Assembly (NCBI GenBank): GCA_027491075.1
Contig: JAIXWX010000025.1
Span: 345,913 to 409,912, forward strand
From: Flavobacteriales bacterium
GTDB taxonomy: Bacteria > Bacteroidota > Bacteroidia > Flavobacteriales_D > Sanyastnellaceae
Length of the DNA: 64,000 bases
Direction of reading: 5' to 3'
Part shown: positions 1 through 8,735 of the stretch, in pieces
How positions within the stretch are numbered: the first letter of the stretch is position 1
Layout of the letters: each line of letters starts with the position of its first letter
Translations under genes and position numbers: made by a program
Notes under the pieces: generated by a model
Databases searched by the model: none
Told to the model about the DNA's origin: nothing
Seen by the model: the letters and a program-made list of their open reading frames with translations, nothing else

Positions 1-2525
1 TCATTCCGTCGTTTCAGCCTCCGGTGCGCAGTCATCGAGAGCAACAATTTACGATGAACTTAAATATTTTGGACTTCACTCAAATCAGCGAAATTTTTAT
101 TCCAGATTTGAAAATTGCACCCAACACGGCAGTAGTTTTAGAGGTCAATGAGCCACTCTCTTTCTTCGAAATCATTCTCACTGGTGACTATGTTCAGTAT
201 GGAAGTCATAAGGCATCCAATCTGACCATTGATGCTCGCAGACCCGACTCTTCTCTTTACTTTACTATTACGGCGGATAAACTGAACATTGGAGAGTCAT
301 TGAGCTTCGATGATTTTGCTATCGACGCCCGAAACGAGAAGGATGTTGTTTATAGCGCTATTGCTTGGGGAAATCAGGCCAGTGAGCACAAAGGCGATGT
401 GAATGGCATGCTCACGGTTAGGGGGTATCAAAACTTTGATTTTCTTATTGATAGAAGCTTCGTAAATATCAAAGACCAACGCTGGGACTTTGGCAAAGGT
501 GGCCTGATAAAAATGGACAGTACTGAAATAGTGGTCAATGGATTCAATGTTTACAATGGGATTCAGAAGATCGAATTGAACGGAGGTATTTCTGAAAATC
601 CTCGGGAATCACTGGGAATTTCTATTAACGCATTTGATTTGAGCAATATCAATCCTTTTACTGGTGGTGATCCAGATTTTTATGGAATAGTCAGCGGCAC
701 TGCTGGGATTCGAGATTTCTACAACAATCTCATATTCACTAGCGACCTCACGTTGCTTGACTTTAAACTCAATGATTATTCTGTAGGGGATCTGTGTATA
801 GAAACGGGTTGGGAGAATGCATTAAGAAGGCTTCGAATCGACGGAGAATTAGAAAAAGGAAAAGACAAACCTCTTTCATTCGCAGGTTATTATCGCATGG
901 ATGACAAGAGGAGTCCTATAGATATGGTAGCCACGATTAATCAGCTAGATCTCGCATTTATCAATGAGTTTATAGGTGAAGATGTGCTGAGCATAGAAGG
1001 TCTTGCCAGTGGGACCATCGCAATAACAGGGACTCCAGAGGCACCACTCATGGAAGGAACTGCATTCTTAAAAGATGCTGCTATTTTTATTGACTATCTG
1101 AATACGAAGTATTATTTGGAAGAAGAATTGGGAATACTTCCTGATATGTTCACTTTTGATCATATACGCATTCGTGATCAAGAAGGCAATCCTGGATTTC
1201 TTACTGGGCAGATACTGCATAACGTCTTCAGTGACTGGAACTTTGACGTTATCATTGATATGGAGACCCCCATGCTCGCTATGGATACCAATGAGGATTT
1301 GAATTCATTGTACTATGGTAAGGCGTATACAACAGGGTATGTGAGTATCTCAGGATTTGATGATCAATTAGAATTTGATATCAATTTAAAAACTGCTCCA
1401 GGTACAAAAATGGCAATGCCAATGGGCTCTACAGAGGATCTCACCTTTGATAGTTTTATTCGATTTGTAAAGAGTGACACATTGGATGTGGAGACACCTT
1501 TGGACCTGAGTGGCATCAAGTTGAAGTTTGATTTGGACATCACGCCTGACGCCTTATTTGAAATTATTTTCGACCAAGCAGTTGGAGACGTAATGAGTGG
1601 TTATGGAAAAGGCCACATCAACATGGAGATCAATAACCTCTCGACTTTCAATATGTATGGAGTGATAGAGTTGATGCAGGGTAAGTATTTGTTTACTTTA
1701 AAAAACCTCGTCAATAAAGAGTTCTCCGTACGTCCTGGTGGAACACTTACTTGGTATGGGGATCCATTTGCTGCGGATATGAATCTGAAAGCAGTCTATA
1801 AAGTCAGCGCGTCATTATCTGATGTACTTCCCGATGCGACCAGTGAAAGCGGTCAACGGGTACCTGTGGACTTGGTCATGAACCTCACGGGTAAAATGTT
1901 CAATCCCTTAGTCACCTTTGATATTGAACTACCAACCGTAGATGAGGTAACAAAGTCGCGCGTGCAAAGTGCTATTAGTACCGATCAAGAACGAAATAGG
2001 CAGGCGTTTTCTCTGCTGGTGCTTCGCAGATTTGTGAGTCCTCCAAATATCAATAGAGAAGGTTCTCTGGGTCGAGCGTTTGGAGAGAATGGAACAGAAT
2101 TACTTTCTTCACAGATTTCGAATTGGTTAAGTCAAATAAGTGATGACTTCAACCTAGGATTTAACTACCGACCAGGAGATGAAATTAGCAATGACGAGAT
2201 CGCGTTGGCGTTGAGCACCCAACTGTTCAATGATCGACTTTTAGTGAGCGGAAACTTGGGGGTTAGTCGGGGGAATTCCCTCAATCAAAATCCTTCTAAC
2301 CTCATTGGCGACGTTCGTTTAGAATACTTCATCACCCCAGAAGGAAAGATAAGGTTAGTGGTTTACAATGAAAGCAATGACTTCAGAATGGTAACCACTC
2401 AGCAATCGATCTATACCCAAGGAGTCGGAATATTATACCAGGAAGAATTTGACTCTATGGAAGAATTTTTGTGCGGTTTCCGCAACCTGTTTATCAAATC
2501 GGAGGATCGCTCCGAATGTGAATAG
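1..2525 (+). CDS. TamB-like translocation/assembly module protein, 5' end missing
   Basis: This is the C-terminal part (at least 833 residues) of a very large envelope protein of the TamB/DUF490 type. The reading frame is open to base 3 with no stop, and the first possible start (GTG at 24) has no special support, so the gene begins outside the window. The visible part is a long run of beta-strand-rich repeats, and the last 350 or so residues resemble the TamB C-terminal domain, including a GTLTWYGDPFAADMNLKAVY-type segment. TamB proteins are inner-membrane-anchored, span the periplasm, and help build outer-membrane proteins or move lipids. In Bacteroidota they often stand without a TamA neighbour. 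The stop lies 1 bp from the convergent SRPBCC gene. Family assignment is fairly secure; exact role is inference. Confidence 0.8.
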   Translation, partial: IPSFQPPVRSHREQQFTMNLNILDFTQISEIFIPDLKIAPNTAVVLEVNEPLSFFEIILTGDYVQYGSHKASNLTIDARRPDSSLYFTITADKLNIGESLSFDDFAIDARNEKDVVYSAIAWGNQASEHKGDVNGMLTVRGYQNFDFLIDRSFVNIKDQRWDFGKGGLIKMDSTEIVVNGFNVYNGIQKIELNGGISENPRESLGISINAFDLSNINPFTGGDPDFYGIVSGTAGIRDFYNNLIFTSDLTLLDFKLNDYSVGDLCIETGWENALRRLRIDGELEKGKDKPLSFAGYYRMDDKRSPIDMVATINQLDLAFINEFIGEDVLSIEGLASGTIAITGTPEAPLMEGTAFLKDAAIFIDYLNTKYYLEEELGILPDMFTFDHIRIRDQEGNPGFLTGQILHNVFSDWNFDVIIDMETPMLAMDTNEDLNSLYYGKAYTTGYVSISGFDDQLEFDINLKTAPGTKMAMPMGSTEDLTFDSFIRFVKSDTLDVETPLDLSGIKLKFDLDITPDALFEIIFDQAVGDVMSGYGKGHINMEINNLSTFNMYGVIELMQGKYLFTLKNLVNKEFSVRPGGTLTWYGDPFAADMNLKAVYKVSASLSDVLPDATSESGQRVPVDLVMNLTGKMFNPLVTFDIELPTVDEVTKSRVQSAISTDQERNRQAFSLLVLRRFVSPPNINREGSLGRAFGENGTELLSSQISNWLSQISDDFNLGFNYRPGDEISNDEIALALSTQLFNDRLLVSGNLGVSRGNSLNQNPSNLIGDVRLEYFITPEGKIRLVVYNESNDFRMVTTQQSIYTQGVGILYQEEFDSMEEFLCGFRNLFIKSEDRSECE

Positions 2526-2526
2526 C

Positions 2527-2925
2527 TTATTTTTCCAGATATTCTTTAAGGGGTTCCCAGTAAATGCGCTTCCAGCCTTCTGTCAGCCATCCGCTGTGTT
2601 CTTCTGGTACACCAAGGTGATTAAAATTAATCATGGTTGTACCGTCATGCTCTTCGAGTTCAATATGTACGGTAGAAAAAAATCCTTTCGTAAAACTCTT
2701 GTGACTCCATGCCTGCACGAGGGTTTTGTTTTTTGCTAAGTATAGATTATATCCAAAGCTTTCACCATCGGTAACCTCGAAGTGTCCCCCTACAGTGTTT
2801 TCTATTTTGGCACTCATGCCTGTGAATTCGGCATGCTGTTTTTCGTTGATCAACGCTTCATAGACCTTTTGAATTGGAGCTTTGATTTCTATGATTTGAA
2901 AAATATTATCCGTTTTGAGTTTCAT
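2527..2925 (-). CDS. SRPBCC (AHSA1-like) domain protein
   Basis: A 132-residue single-domain protein. It opens with the helix-grip pattern IIEIKAPIQKVYEALINEKQ, continues through a GGHFEVTDG turn, and ends with a long helix containing GWLTEGWKRIYWEPLKEYLE. These are hallmarks of SRPBCC/AHSA1-like proteins, which have a hydrophobic ligand cavity. No ligand or partner can be read from the sequence. There is no signal peptide, so it is probably cytoplasmic. It is convergent with the TamB-like gene and appears monocistronic; the helicase downstream of its promoter region is on the same strand 126 bp away. The ATG is the only plausible start. Confidence 0.82.
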   Translation of the reverse strand: MKLKTDNIFQIIEIKAPIQKVYEALINEKQHAEFTGMSAKIENTVGGHFEVTDGESFGYNLYLAKNKTLVQAWSHKSFTKGFFSTVHIELEEHDGTTMINFNHLGVPEEHSGWLTEGWKRIYWEPLKEYLEK

Positions 2926-3051
2926 GGCGTTGTTTTCGTTTTAAAACGTTCACACTTATTTCTTTGCAGGGCGACGAAAATAAGTAAATCCACTGTGAAT
3001 TTTCGTAAAAATTAATTCACAAAGTTGCTTACTTGACTGATATTAAAATGA

Positions 3052-4569
3052 TTAAGAGTAATGTTGGCGAATGGTCTGATGCAGTTTGCGGGTATATTCA
3101 TCGCGGAGCCATTCAAGATAATTTTCTGTGCTTTTCGCGATACAATAGCTGTAATGCTTCACTCGACTTTTGATGTCCGGCTCTAATATTTTTGCAAGTT
3201 CGAGAGCATCATATACATCCGTGGCGTTCTCGAAAATGATTAAGGAATGTTGGGTGATGGATTTTGCTAGCACATCTTTGGCCTTGCCTCCCATTCTCAT
3301 CACATGCACGTATTCCTCTTTAATATCAAAGTCAATCACCGGTGAATTCATAAACCGTGCTCTAACTTCCTCCGGCATTTCGTACTTCATTTCCCGCTCC
3401 ATCACCTCATCACTTGTAATGCTTTCTATGTAGGCATTGGGGTGAGCAAAAATATCTTGCCAATCAATATACTGTTCCCACAAACCGAAGCGACGAGCAT
3501 TGTTTCCTAGGTCAATTACGTTGAATGTAGTTTTACCGGGAATGACGCGCGATCCGCGGCCAATCATCTGATGATACAACGTCAAGGATTTAGTAGCTCT
3601 GTTAAGCACAATGGTTTGAACAGTAGGTTCGTCAAACCCTGTGGTAAGAATACTAACCGATGATAAAATTGCATTGGGTTTTGTTCTAAACCATTCCAAT
3701 ATATCTCGCCTTTCTGATTCACTATGGGTGTTGTCCAAATGTCTGCATTCATACCCTGCCTCTGCAAACAAAGCCTGAACCTGTTTGGAAGTATGGATAC
3801 CATTATTAAAAATCAATGTCTTGGTACCCATGGCTTTTTGTTCGTAAGCATATAGAAGTTTTTCTTGCATGAAAAAATTTCCATAGAGCTTTTCCGAACT
3901 ACTTACAGTATAATCACCATTAATTCCAATCTTTAGAGAATGCAAACTCACATCGTAGCTATACGTAGTGGCTTTGCTAAGAAACCCCTTATCGATAAGG
4001 CTTTGGATGCTCTCACCAACAATAAGCTCGTGATAGTTCTCATTAAGAGGTAAGTTCACATTGCTAGAAAGTGGTGTAGCTGTAACTCCTAAGATCACGT
4101 TGTTTTCAAACCACTTGAAGAGTTTTCTAAAGCTATTGTAGTGAGCTTCGTCAACGATGACGAGCCCGACTTTTTCTAATTCAATTTTTTCGTCGCGAAG
4201 TCGGTTGTTCAGGGTTTCAACCATGGCCACGAAACAGTCGTATTCTTCCTGATCTGGAAGCTCTTTGACCTTGCTAACGATGATTTTATTTTTGACACCA
4301 AATTCATCCAGCATGCGGCTCGTTTGACCAAGCAATTCGACACGATGGGTGAGGATGAGCACCTTTTTACCAGTTTCTCTAATGTAGCGCTTTGCAATTT
4401 CTGAGAAAATAACTGTTTTGCCCCCACCAGTTGGAAGTTGAAAGCACAGATTATACTTCTCAGGGTACTTTCTTAAACGCTCAAAGATTTTCTCCAGCGC
4501 TTCATTCTGATAATCGTAGAGCTTCTTGCCTTCTTTAATCTCCAGCAGCTCTATGGGTTCAAGCGTCAT
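3052..4569 (-). CDS. DEAD/DEAH box superfamily 2 helicase
   Basis: A 505-residue SF2 helicase/ATPase. Walker A is PTGGGKT with K51, motif II is DEAH at about 140-143, motif III is GVTATP, and motif VI is QMIGRGSRVIPG. The architecture (ResIII-like ATPase, then Helicase_C) matches stand-alone SSL2/RAD25-like helicases. It likely acts on DNA or RNA in the cytoplasm. No nuclease, methylase or specificity gene lies next to it, so it is not a type I or III restriction subunit by context. It starts at an ATG in a 174-bp gap upstream of the divergent PorE-like gene. The specific substrate is unknown. Confidence 0.85.
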   Translation of the reverse strand: MTLEPIELLEIKEGKKLYDYQNEALEKIFERLRKYPEKYNLCFQLPTGGGKTVIFSEIAKRYIRETGKKVLILTHRVELLGQTSRMLDEFGVKNKIIVSKVKELPDQEEYDCFVAMVETLNNRLRDEKIELEKVGLVIVDEAHYNSFRKLFKWFENNVILGVTATPLSSNVNLPLNENYHELIVGESIQSLIDKGFLSKATTYSYDVSLHSLKIGINGDYTVSSSEKLYGNFFMQEKLLYAYEQKAMGTKTLIFNNGIHTSKQVQALFAEAGYECRHLDNTHSESERRDILEWFRTKPNAILSSVSILTTGFDEPTVQTIVLNRATKSLTLYHQMIGRGSRVIPGKTTFNVIDLGNNARRFGLWEQYIDWQDIFAHPNAYIESITSDEVMEREMKYEMPEEVRARFMNSPVIDFDIKEEYVHVMRMGGKAKDVLAKSITQHSLIIFENATDVYDALELAKILEPDIKSRVKHYSYCIAKSTENYLEWLRDEYTRKLHQTIRQHYS

Positions 4570-4699
4570 ATTGGGATGGCGTAAAAACGTGCAAAGATAG
4601 CCCCTAAACTCACGTTTTCCTTTTTCATTGTGTTAAGGATTATCAACACCATGTTGAATAACTCATTCACCTGGCCGGATTTTTACGTTGGTCCATTTG

Positions 4700-4707
4700 T
4701 ACTTTCG
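4700..4707 (+). promoter_or_regulatory. Candidate -7 element (TACTTTCG) for the PorE-like gene
   Basis: One mismatch to the Bacteroidota -7 consensus TAnnTTTG. It lies 36 nt upstream of the ATG at 4744, in the divergent intergenic region. No TTG at the usual -33 spacing is visible. Confidence 0.4.
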
Positions 4708-4743
4708 GCCTGAAAGTTGCCTTCGCGCAAGCAATAAATCAAA

Positions 4744-6696
4744 ATGAAAAAAACACTTTTGCTTTTGTTGTCGGTATTGACAATGACTATGGTTGCAGTA
4801 GCTCAACCAAAACCTACCTATACCACTAAGAATAAGAAGTCCATCAAGAGATACGAAGAAGCATTAGCGGCTTACGACGTTAGAGATCTGGCACTTGCGA
4901 AGAAAATTCTAATTGAAGTCACTGAAGAAGACACGCAGTTTATTGAGTCGTTTTATATGTTAGCTCAAGTATATGATGACTTGGGAGAAACTGCAAATGC
5001 AATTGTTCCTTTACAAAAAGCACTTGCTATCAATGAGAAGTACTATCCCGAAGGTTGGTTGATGCTCGCGGAATGTTATTTCGCGAAAGGTCAATACAAC
5101 GAGGCAGAAATTGCAGTATCGAAGTATATGCCCTTTCCCCATGCTACTGCTGATCTGGAGAAAAGAGCACAAGTGATTCTTTCATCTTGCATTTTTGCGA
5201 AGAAAGCCGTTCAATCGCCAGTCAATTTTTCTCCGGTCAATTTGGGAGCGGGTGTCAATACAGAAATGGACGAGTATTATCCATGCATCACCGCTGATGA
5301 GTCAACCCTCTTATTTACTCGATTGGTTAGAAATGAATCAGCTTACAGGGGTATTCATGAAGACTTTTTTATTTCTTCAAAAAAGGACAATGAATGGAAG
5401 CAAGCCTCACCCGTTATGGAAATCAATACTATTCAGAACGAAGGAGCACCGAGCTTGAGCGCGGATGGGCAAACACTCATATTCACCGCATGCGAATTGG
5501 GCGATGGATCTTTTGGTGGAAGCCGCCAAGGGGTGGGAAGCTGTGATTTGTTTTATACCATGAAGTCGGGCAACGGTTGGATGCCTGCTAAGAATCTTGG
5601 AAACGCAATCAACTCAGGAAGCTGGGAAAGCCAACCTAGTTTTTCAGCGGATGGGAGAACCTTATTCTTCGTGCGGGGTAGGCGCACGGCGCAAGGTATT
5701 AGAGAACAAGACGTGTATTACAGCTACATCATGGACGATGGTAAATGGGCTCCTGCTAAAAAGGTGCCTGGTAAAGTCAATACAATGTTTGAGGAAGAAA
5801 GCGTAATGATTCACCCCGATGGAAATACACTCTACTTTGCAAGCAACGGACATCCTGGAATGGGAGGATTGGATATATTCATGAGTAGACTGCTTCCCTC
5901 TGGAGAATGGGATACTCCTGTGAATTTAGGTTATCCGATCAATACTTTCGAGGACGAAAACTCATTACAAGTTTCTGCTAAAGGCAAACTGGCTCTTTTT
6001 GCTTCAAAAAGAAGTGGTGGATTTGGTGGATTGGATTTGTACTCCTTTGAACTACCAGAGTTTGCTCAGCCAAATATGGTAACGTATGTAGCAGGTTTAG
6101 TGAGTGATAAACTCAGCTTTAAAAAATTGGGTGCCAAATTAGAATTGATTGATTTGGCTTCGGGAAAAAGAATCATAGAAACTTACAGCAACAATGTGAG
6201 CGGAGATTTTCTCGTATGTATTCCCAGTGGCAAGGACTATGCATTGAATGTGAGTAAAGAGGGATATTTATTTTACAGCGAGAATTTTTCTCTTAAGAAT
6301 TATAAAAGCGCGCAGCCATATTATTTAAATGTTTTGCTTCAGAAACTAAAAGTAGGCGCTAATGTGGTGTTAAACAACGTCTTCTTTGCGAGCAATAGTT
6401 ATGAATTATTGTCAGAATCAAAGGTGGAGTTGGATAAACTCGTTGGTTTATTGACTGCCAATCCGTCCTTGAGAATAGAAATTGGGGGACACACAGATGA
6501 TGTTGGAAAGGATGAGGACAATCAAATTCTTTCCGAGCGCAGGGCCGAAGCAGTGAGAAGCTTTTTGATAAAGAGCGGAATTTTAGAAGGTAGAATTACC
6601 TTTAAAGGATATGGTGAAACCAATCCTATTGTTCCAAACGACACAGACAGCAACAGATCTAAGAACAGAAGAACCGAGTTTAAGATTATAGAGTAA
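4744..6696 (+). CDS. PorE-like envelope protein: TPR, PD40 beta-propeller, OmpA C-terminal domain
   Basis: A 650-residue exported protein. After a signal peptide (about 1-20, no lipobox Cys) it has TPR-like helices (about 30-145), then repeated PD40/WD40-like blades (about 165-435) with motifs such as ADESTLLF, SADGQTLIF and HPDGNTLYFASNGHPG. A carboxypeptidase-regulatory-like domain follows (about 445-530), then an OmpA peptidoglycan-binding domain (about 535-650) with GGHTDDVG, LSERRAEAV and NRRTEF. This order is that of PorE (PG1058 in Porphyromonas), the peptidoglycan anchor of the type IX secretion system, although PorE is a lipoprotein and this one is not. Paralogues with this architecture are common in Bacteroidota, so a specific T9SS role is inference. 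The next gene starts 1 bp after its stop, indicating an operon. Confidence 0.85.
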   Translation: MKKTLLLLLSVLTMTMVAVAQPKPTYTTKNKKSIKRYEEALAAYDVRDLALAKKILIEVTEEDTQFIESFYMLAQVYDDLGETANAIVPLQKALAINEKYYPEGWLMLAECYFAKGQYNEAEIAVSKYMPFPHATADLEKRAQVILSSCIFAKKAVQSPVNFSPVNLGAGVNTEMDEYYPCITADESTLLFTRLVRNESAYRGIHEDFFISSKKDNEWKQASPVMEINTIQNEGAPSLSADGQTLIFTACELGDGSFGGSRQGVGSCDLFYTMKSGNGWMPAKNLGNAINSGSWESQPSFSADGRTLFFVRGRRTAQGIREQDVYYSYIMDDGKWAPAKKVPGKVNTMFEEESVMIHPDGNTLYFASNGHPGMGGLDIFMSRLLPSGEWDTPVNLGYPINTFEDENSLQVSAKGKLALFASKRSGGFGGLDLYSFELPEFAQPNMVTYVAGLVSDKLSFKKLGAKLELIDLASGKRIIETYSNNVSGDFLVCIPSGKDYALNVSKEGYLFYSENFSLKNYKSAQPYYLNVLLQKLKVGANVVLNNVFFASNSYELLSESKVELDKLVGLLTANPSLRIEIGGHTDDVGKDEDNQILSERRAEAVRSFLIKSGILEGRITFKGYGETNPIVPNDTDSNRSKNRRTEFKIIE

Positions 6697-6697
6697 A

Positions 6698-8125
6698 ATG
6701 ATGAAGCCCTTTCAAACGCTTTTAGTGCTATTGATAGTGGCCGTGTTGTGCGTTGCCATCATGCTATTTTTTCCGAAATCAGGTATTAGGATTTCTGATT
6801 CTATTACGCTGAAGTTTAAGTCTTGGAGCGATTTAACCGATACAATCTCTTCGAAACCGGTGATGGAAAACGTAGAAACGTTTCTTGCTGCTCAAGACAG
6901 TGTGATGGATACGCTGCAAGTAAATCGGCAACAGAGCATAACATCCCTACAATTTGCAGATGGAAATAGTGCATCCCTTTTTCCTTTTTTCGAATCCTTG
7001 GAAAGAGCGGCACAAGGAGAACGAATTCATGTTTTGCATTATGGAGATTCTCAAATAGAAAGCGATCGAATGACATCCTTGCTTCGATCAAAGTGGCAAG
7101 AAATGTTTGGTGGTTCAGGACCAGGACTCATCACTCCTGTCCCGATTACAGCAAGCGCTGCCATTTCTCAAAGTTGTAGCCCCAATTTTAAAAGGTATAC
7201 AGCATACGGTTTTGATGATGGGAAGATCAATCACAATCAGTTCGGTGTTATGGCCTCTTTTGGTCGATTTACAAGTCCTTTGGAAGCTTCTCAAATCAAT
7301 CCATCGGATACAGCAGTGGGTTGGTTGGAGTTTAGACCTTCAGGAATGTCATCCGCCTCTTGCCGGAAGTTTTCGAAAGCTACCATGTGGTTTGGTCATC
7401 ATAAATTTCCAGTAGAAGTAGAGCTATGGTTAAGCGATTCACTATTGGACAAATCCGTGTTTCAACCAACGCAAGAGGTAATAGAAAGGACATGGAGATT
7501 CGGAGGGCTTGCATCTAAGGTGAGGTGGGTGTTTAAAGGTCCAGATAGTCCGGACATTCAAGCGATATCCTTCGAGGGAGCCTCGGGTGTACTTGTAGAC
7601 AACATCGCCTTAAGGGGGAGCAGTGGAACGATATTTAAGAAAATCAATGCGTCTGAGTTAGGTCAACAAATGACATCCCTTAATGCAACACTTATTCTTT
7701 TACAATTTGGAGGAAATTCAGCACCCTATACTTCTAGTGTGACGCAGGCAAATGATTATGGAAGTTTTTTTCAATCTCAAATTCAACAATTAAAGAGACT
7801 TAATCCTAAAGCATCATTTATAGTAATAGGTCCTAGCGATATGAGCACTTCCGTGGATGGCGTCTATCAAACTTGGCCTTATCTGGAAGCCATTCGGGAT
7901 GCTATGAAAAAAGCTGCTTTTAATGAAGGGTGTGCCTTTTGGGATATGTACAGTGTTATGGGTGGCAGAAACTCCATGATTAGTTGGGTGGCAAATAATC
8001 CTCCCTACGCTGGGCCCGATTATACACACTTTACTCCTTTAGGCGCTCGCCGCGTTGCAGAGCTTCTCTTCAAAAGTATTCAAAAGGAATACGACGCTTG
8101 GAAAACAGCAAAATCATCTTTGTAA
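6698..8125 (+). CDS. SGNH/GDSL-type hydrolase or O-acetyltransferase-like protein
   Basis: A 475-residue protein with an N-terminal membrane anchor (about 8-28). Block I is HYGDSQIESDR (nucleophile Ser in GDSQ), a block III-like segment is LLQFGGNSAPY, and block V is DYTHFTPLGARRVAE carrying the Asp-x-x-His pair. Relatives act as esterases or as polysaccharide/peptidoglycan O-acetyl-transfer partners of MBOAT proteins. The window's MBOAT gene is 24 kb away, so a partnership cannot be claimed. The ATG follows the PorE-like stop by 1 bp, so the two are surely co-transcribed, which suggests a periplasmic cell-wall function. An ATG ATG pair leaves the first residue ambiguous. Confidence 0.8.
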   Translation: MMKPFQTLLVLLIVAVLCVAIMLFFPKSGIRISDSITLKFKSWSDLTDTISSKPVMENVETFLAAQDSVMDTLQVNRQQSITSLQFADGNSASLFPFFESLERAAQGERIHVLHYGDSQIESDRMTSLLRSKWQEMFGGSGPGLITPVPITASAAISQSCSPNFKRYTAYGFDDGKINHNQFGVMASFGRFTSPLEASQINPSDTAVGWLEFRPSGMSSASCRKFSKATMWFGHHKFPVEVELWLSDSLLDKSVFQPTQEVIERTWRFGGLASKVRWVFKGPDSPDIQAISFEGASGVLVDNIALRGSSGTIFKKINASELGQQMTSLNATLILLQFGGNSAPYTSSVTQANDYGSFFQSQIQQLKRLNPKASFIVIGPSDMSTSVDGVYQTWPYLEAIRDAMKKAAFNEGCAFWDMYSVMGGRNSMISWVANNPPYAGPDYTHFTPLGARRVAELLFKSIQKEYDAWKTAKSSL

Positions 8126-8170
8126 ATACATTACAAAAGCCCAATTCTTCTTTGAACAAAATAAAGAAGA

Positions 8171-8521
8171 ATGAAACGCAAACTACAGGAATTGCCCTCC
8201 TATGGCAGGGCATCGCAAGAGCTGATGAACATGTTGTATGACCACGGCTTCCGACAAGTTGGTTATCCAGTAGAAGAGGGGCGGTGGTTGGCCTCCAAGT
8301 ACAGATCTGGTGAAATTCATTATTTCATGAAAAACGGGGAATGCCGCATTACTTTCTTGAAAGATGGTAGAATTCATGTACTCAATGGTCCGGATAACCG
8401 GTGGCAGTTACACGAATATGTTTCCGAGCGCCAATGGCAAGAACTGATCTATTTCTGCTCATTGTCGATGGAAAGTCAGAATTTAAGAAGAGACGTTAAG
8501 AAAGCAGGACATGGTATATAA
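8171..8521 (+). CDS. Conserved-looking hypothetical protein, 116 aa
   Basis: I do not recognise this family. The protein is small, soluble and without a signal peptide. It begins with a helical stretch (ASQELMNMLYDHGFRQVGY) and then shows short beta-strand patterns (RWLASKYRSGEIHYFMKNGE, CRITFLKDGRIHVLNGPDN). It lies 45 bp downstream of the SGNH gene on the same strand, possibly the last gene of that operon, and is followed by a 210-bp intergenic region. Codon use looks like its neighbours, and the length and ATG start support a real gene. Confidence 0.6.
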   Translation: MKRKLQELPSYGRASQELMNMLYDHGFRQVGYPVEEGRWLASKYRSGEIHYFMKNGECRITFLKDGRIHVLNGPDNRWQLHEYVSERQWQELIYFCSLSMESQNLRRDVKKAGHGI

Positions 8522-8545
8522 GGCTCCTTGATTGTTAAAAACTTG

Positions 8546-8574
8546 TTGATAAGTACGCGAAATGCCTATATTTG
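8546..8574 (+). promoter_or_regulatory. Promoter with long leader upstream of the giant PKD protein
   Basis: TTG at 8546-8548, an 18-nt spacer, then TATATTTG at 8567-8574. This is a complete match to the Bacteroidota -33/-7 pattern. Transcription would begin about 150-160 nt before the ATG at 8736, leaving an unusually long untranslated leader in this gene-dense window. Confidence 0.6.
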
Positions 8575-8654
8575 CGCTGAAAACAATTAAATAACAGTGA
8601 ACAAGAATCATAAGATTTCATCGCTTGATGCTTGTAGCAGTGAGGGCATTATTT

Positions 8655-8668
8655 GTTGCGAGTTGCGA
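8655..8668. repeat. Direct repeat of heptamer GTTGCGA
   Basis: Two perfect adjacent copies of GTTGCGA lie in the leader between the promoter at 8546-8574 and the start codon at 8736. The 7-bp period recalls the large heptad arrays at the right end of the window, but two copies may be chance. Confidence 0.4.
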
Positions 8669-8735
8669 GTTTAAGGTACTACGTAACCTTCTATGAGCAG
8701 CTCCCGTACAAAGTGCGAACTTCAAACCCTATTTG

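Noticed and set aside
3052..4569. Helicase as part of a restriction or defence system
   Set aside because: No nuclease, methyltransferase, or other defence gene is adjacent, and the protein is a complete stand-alone SF2 helicase by length and motifs.
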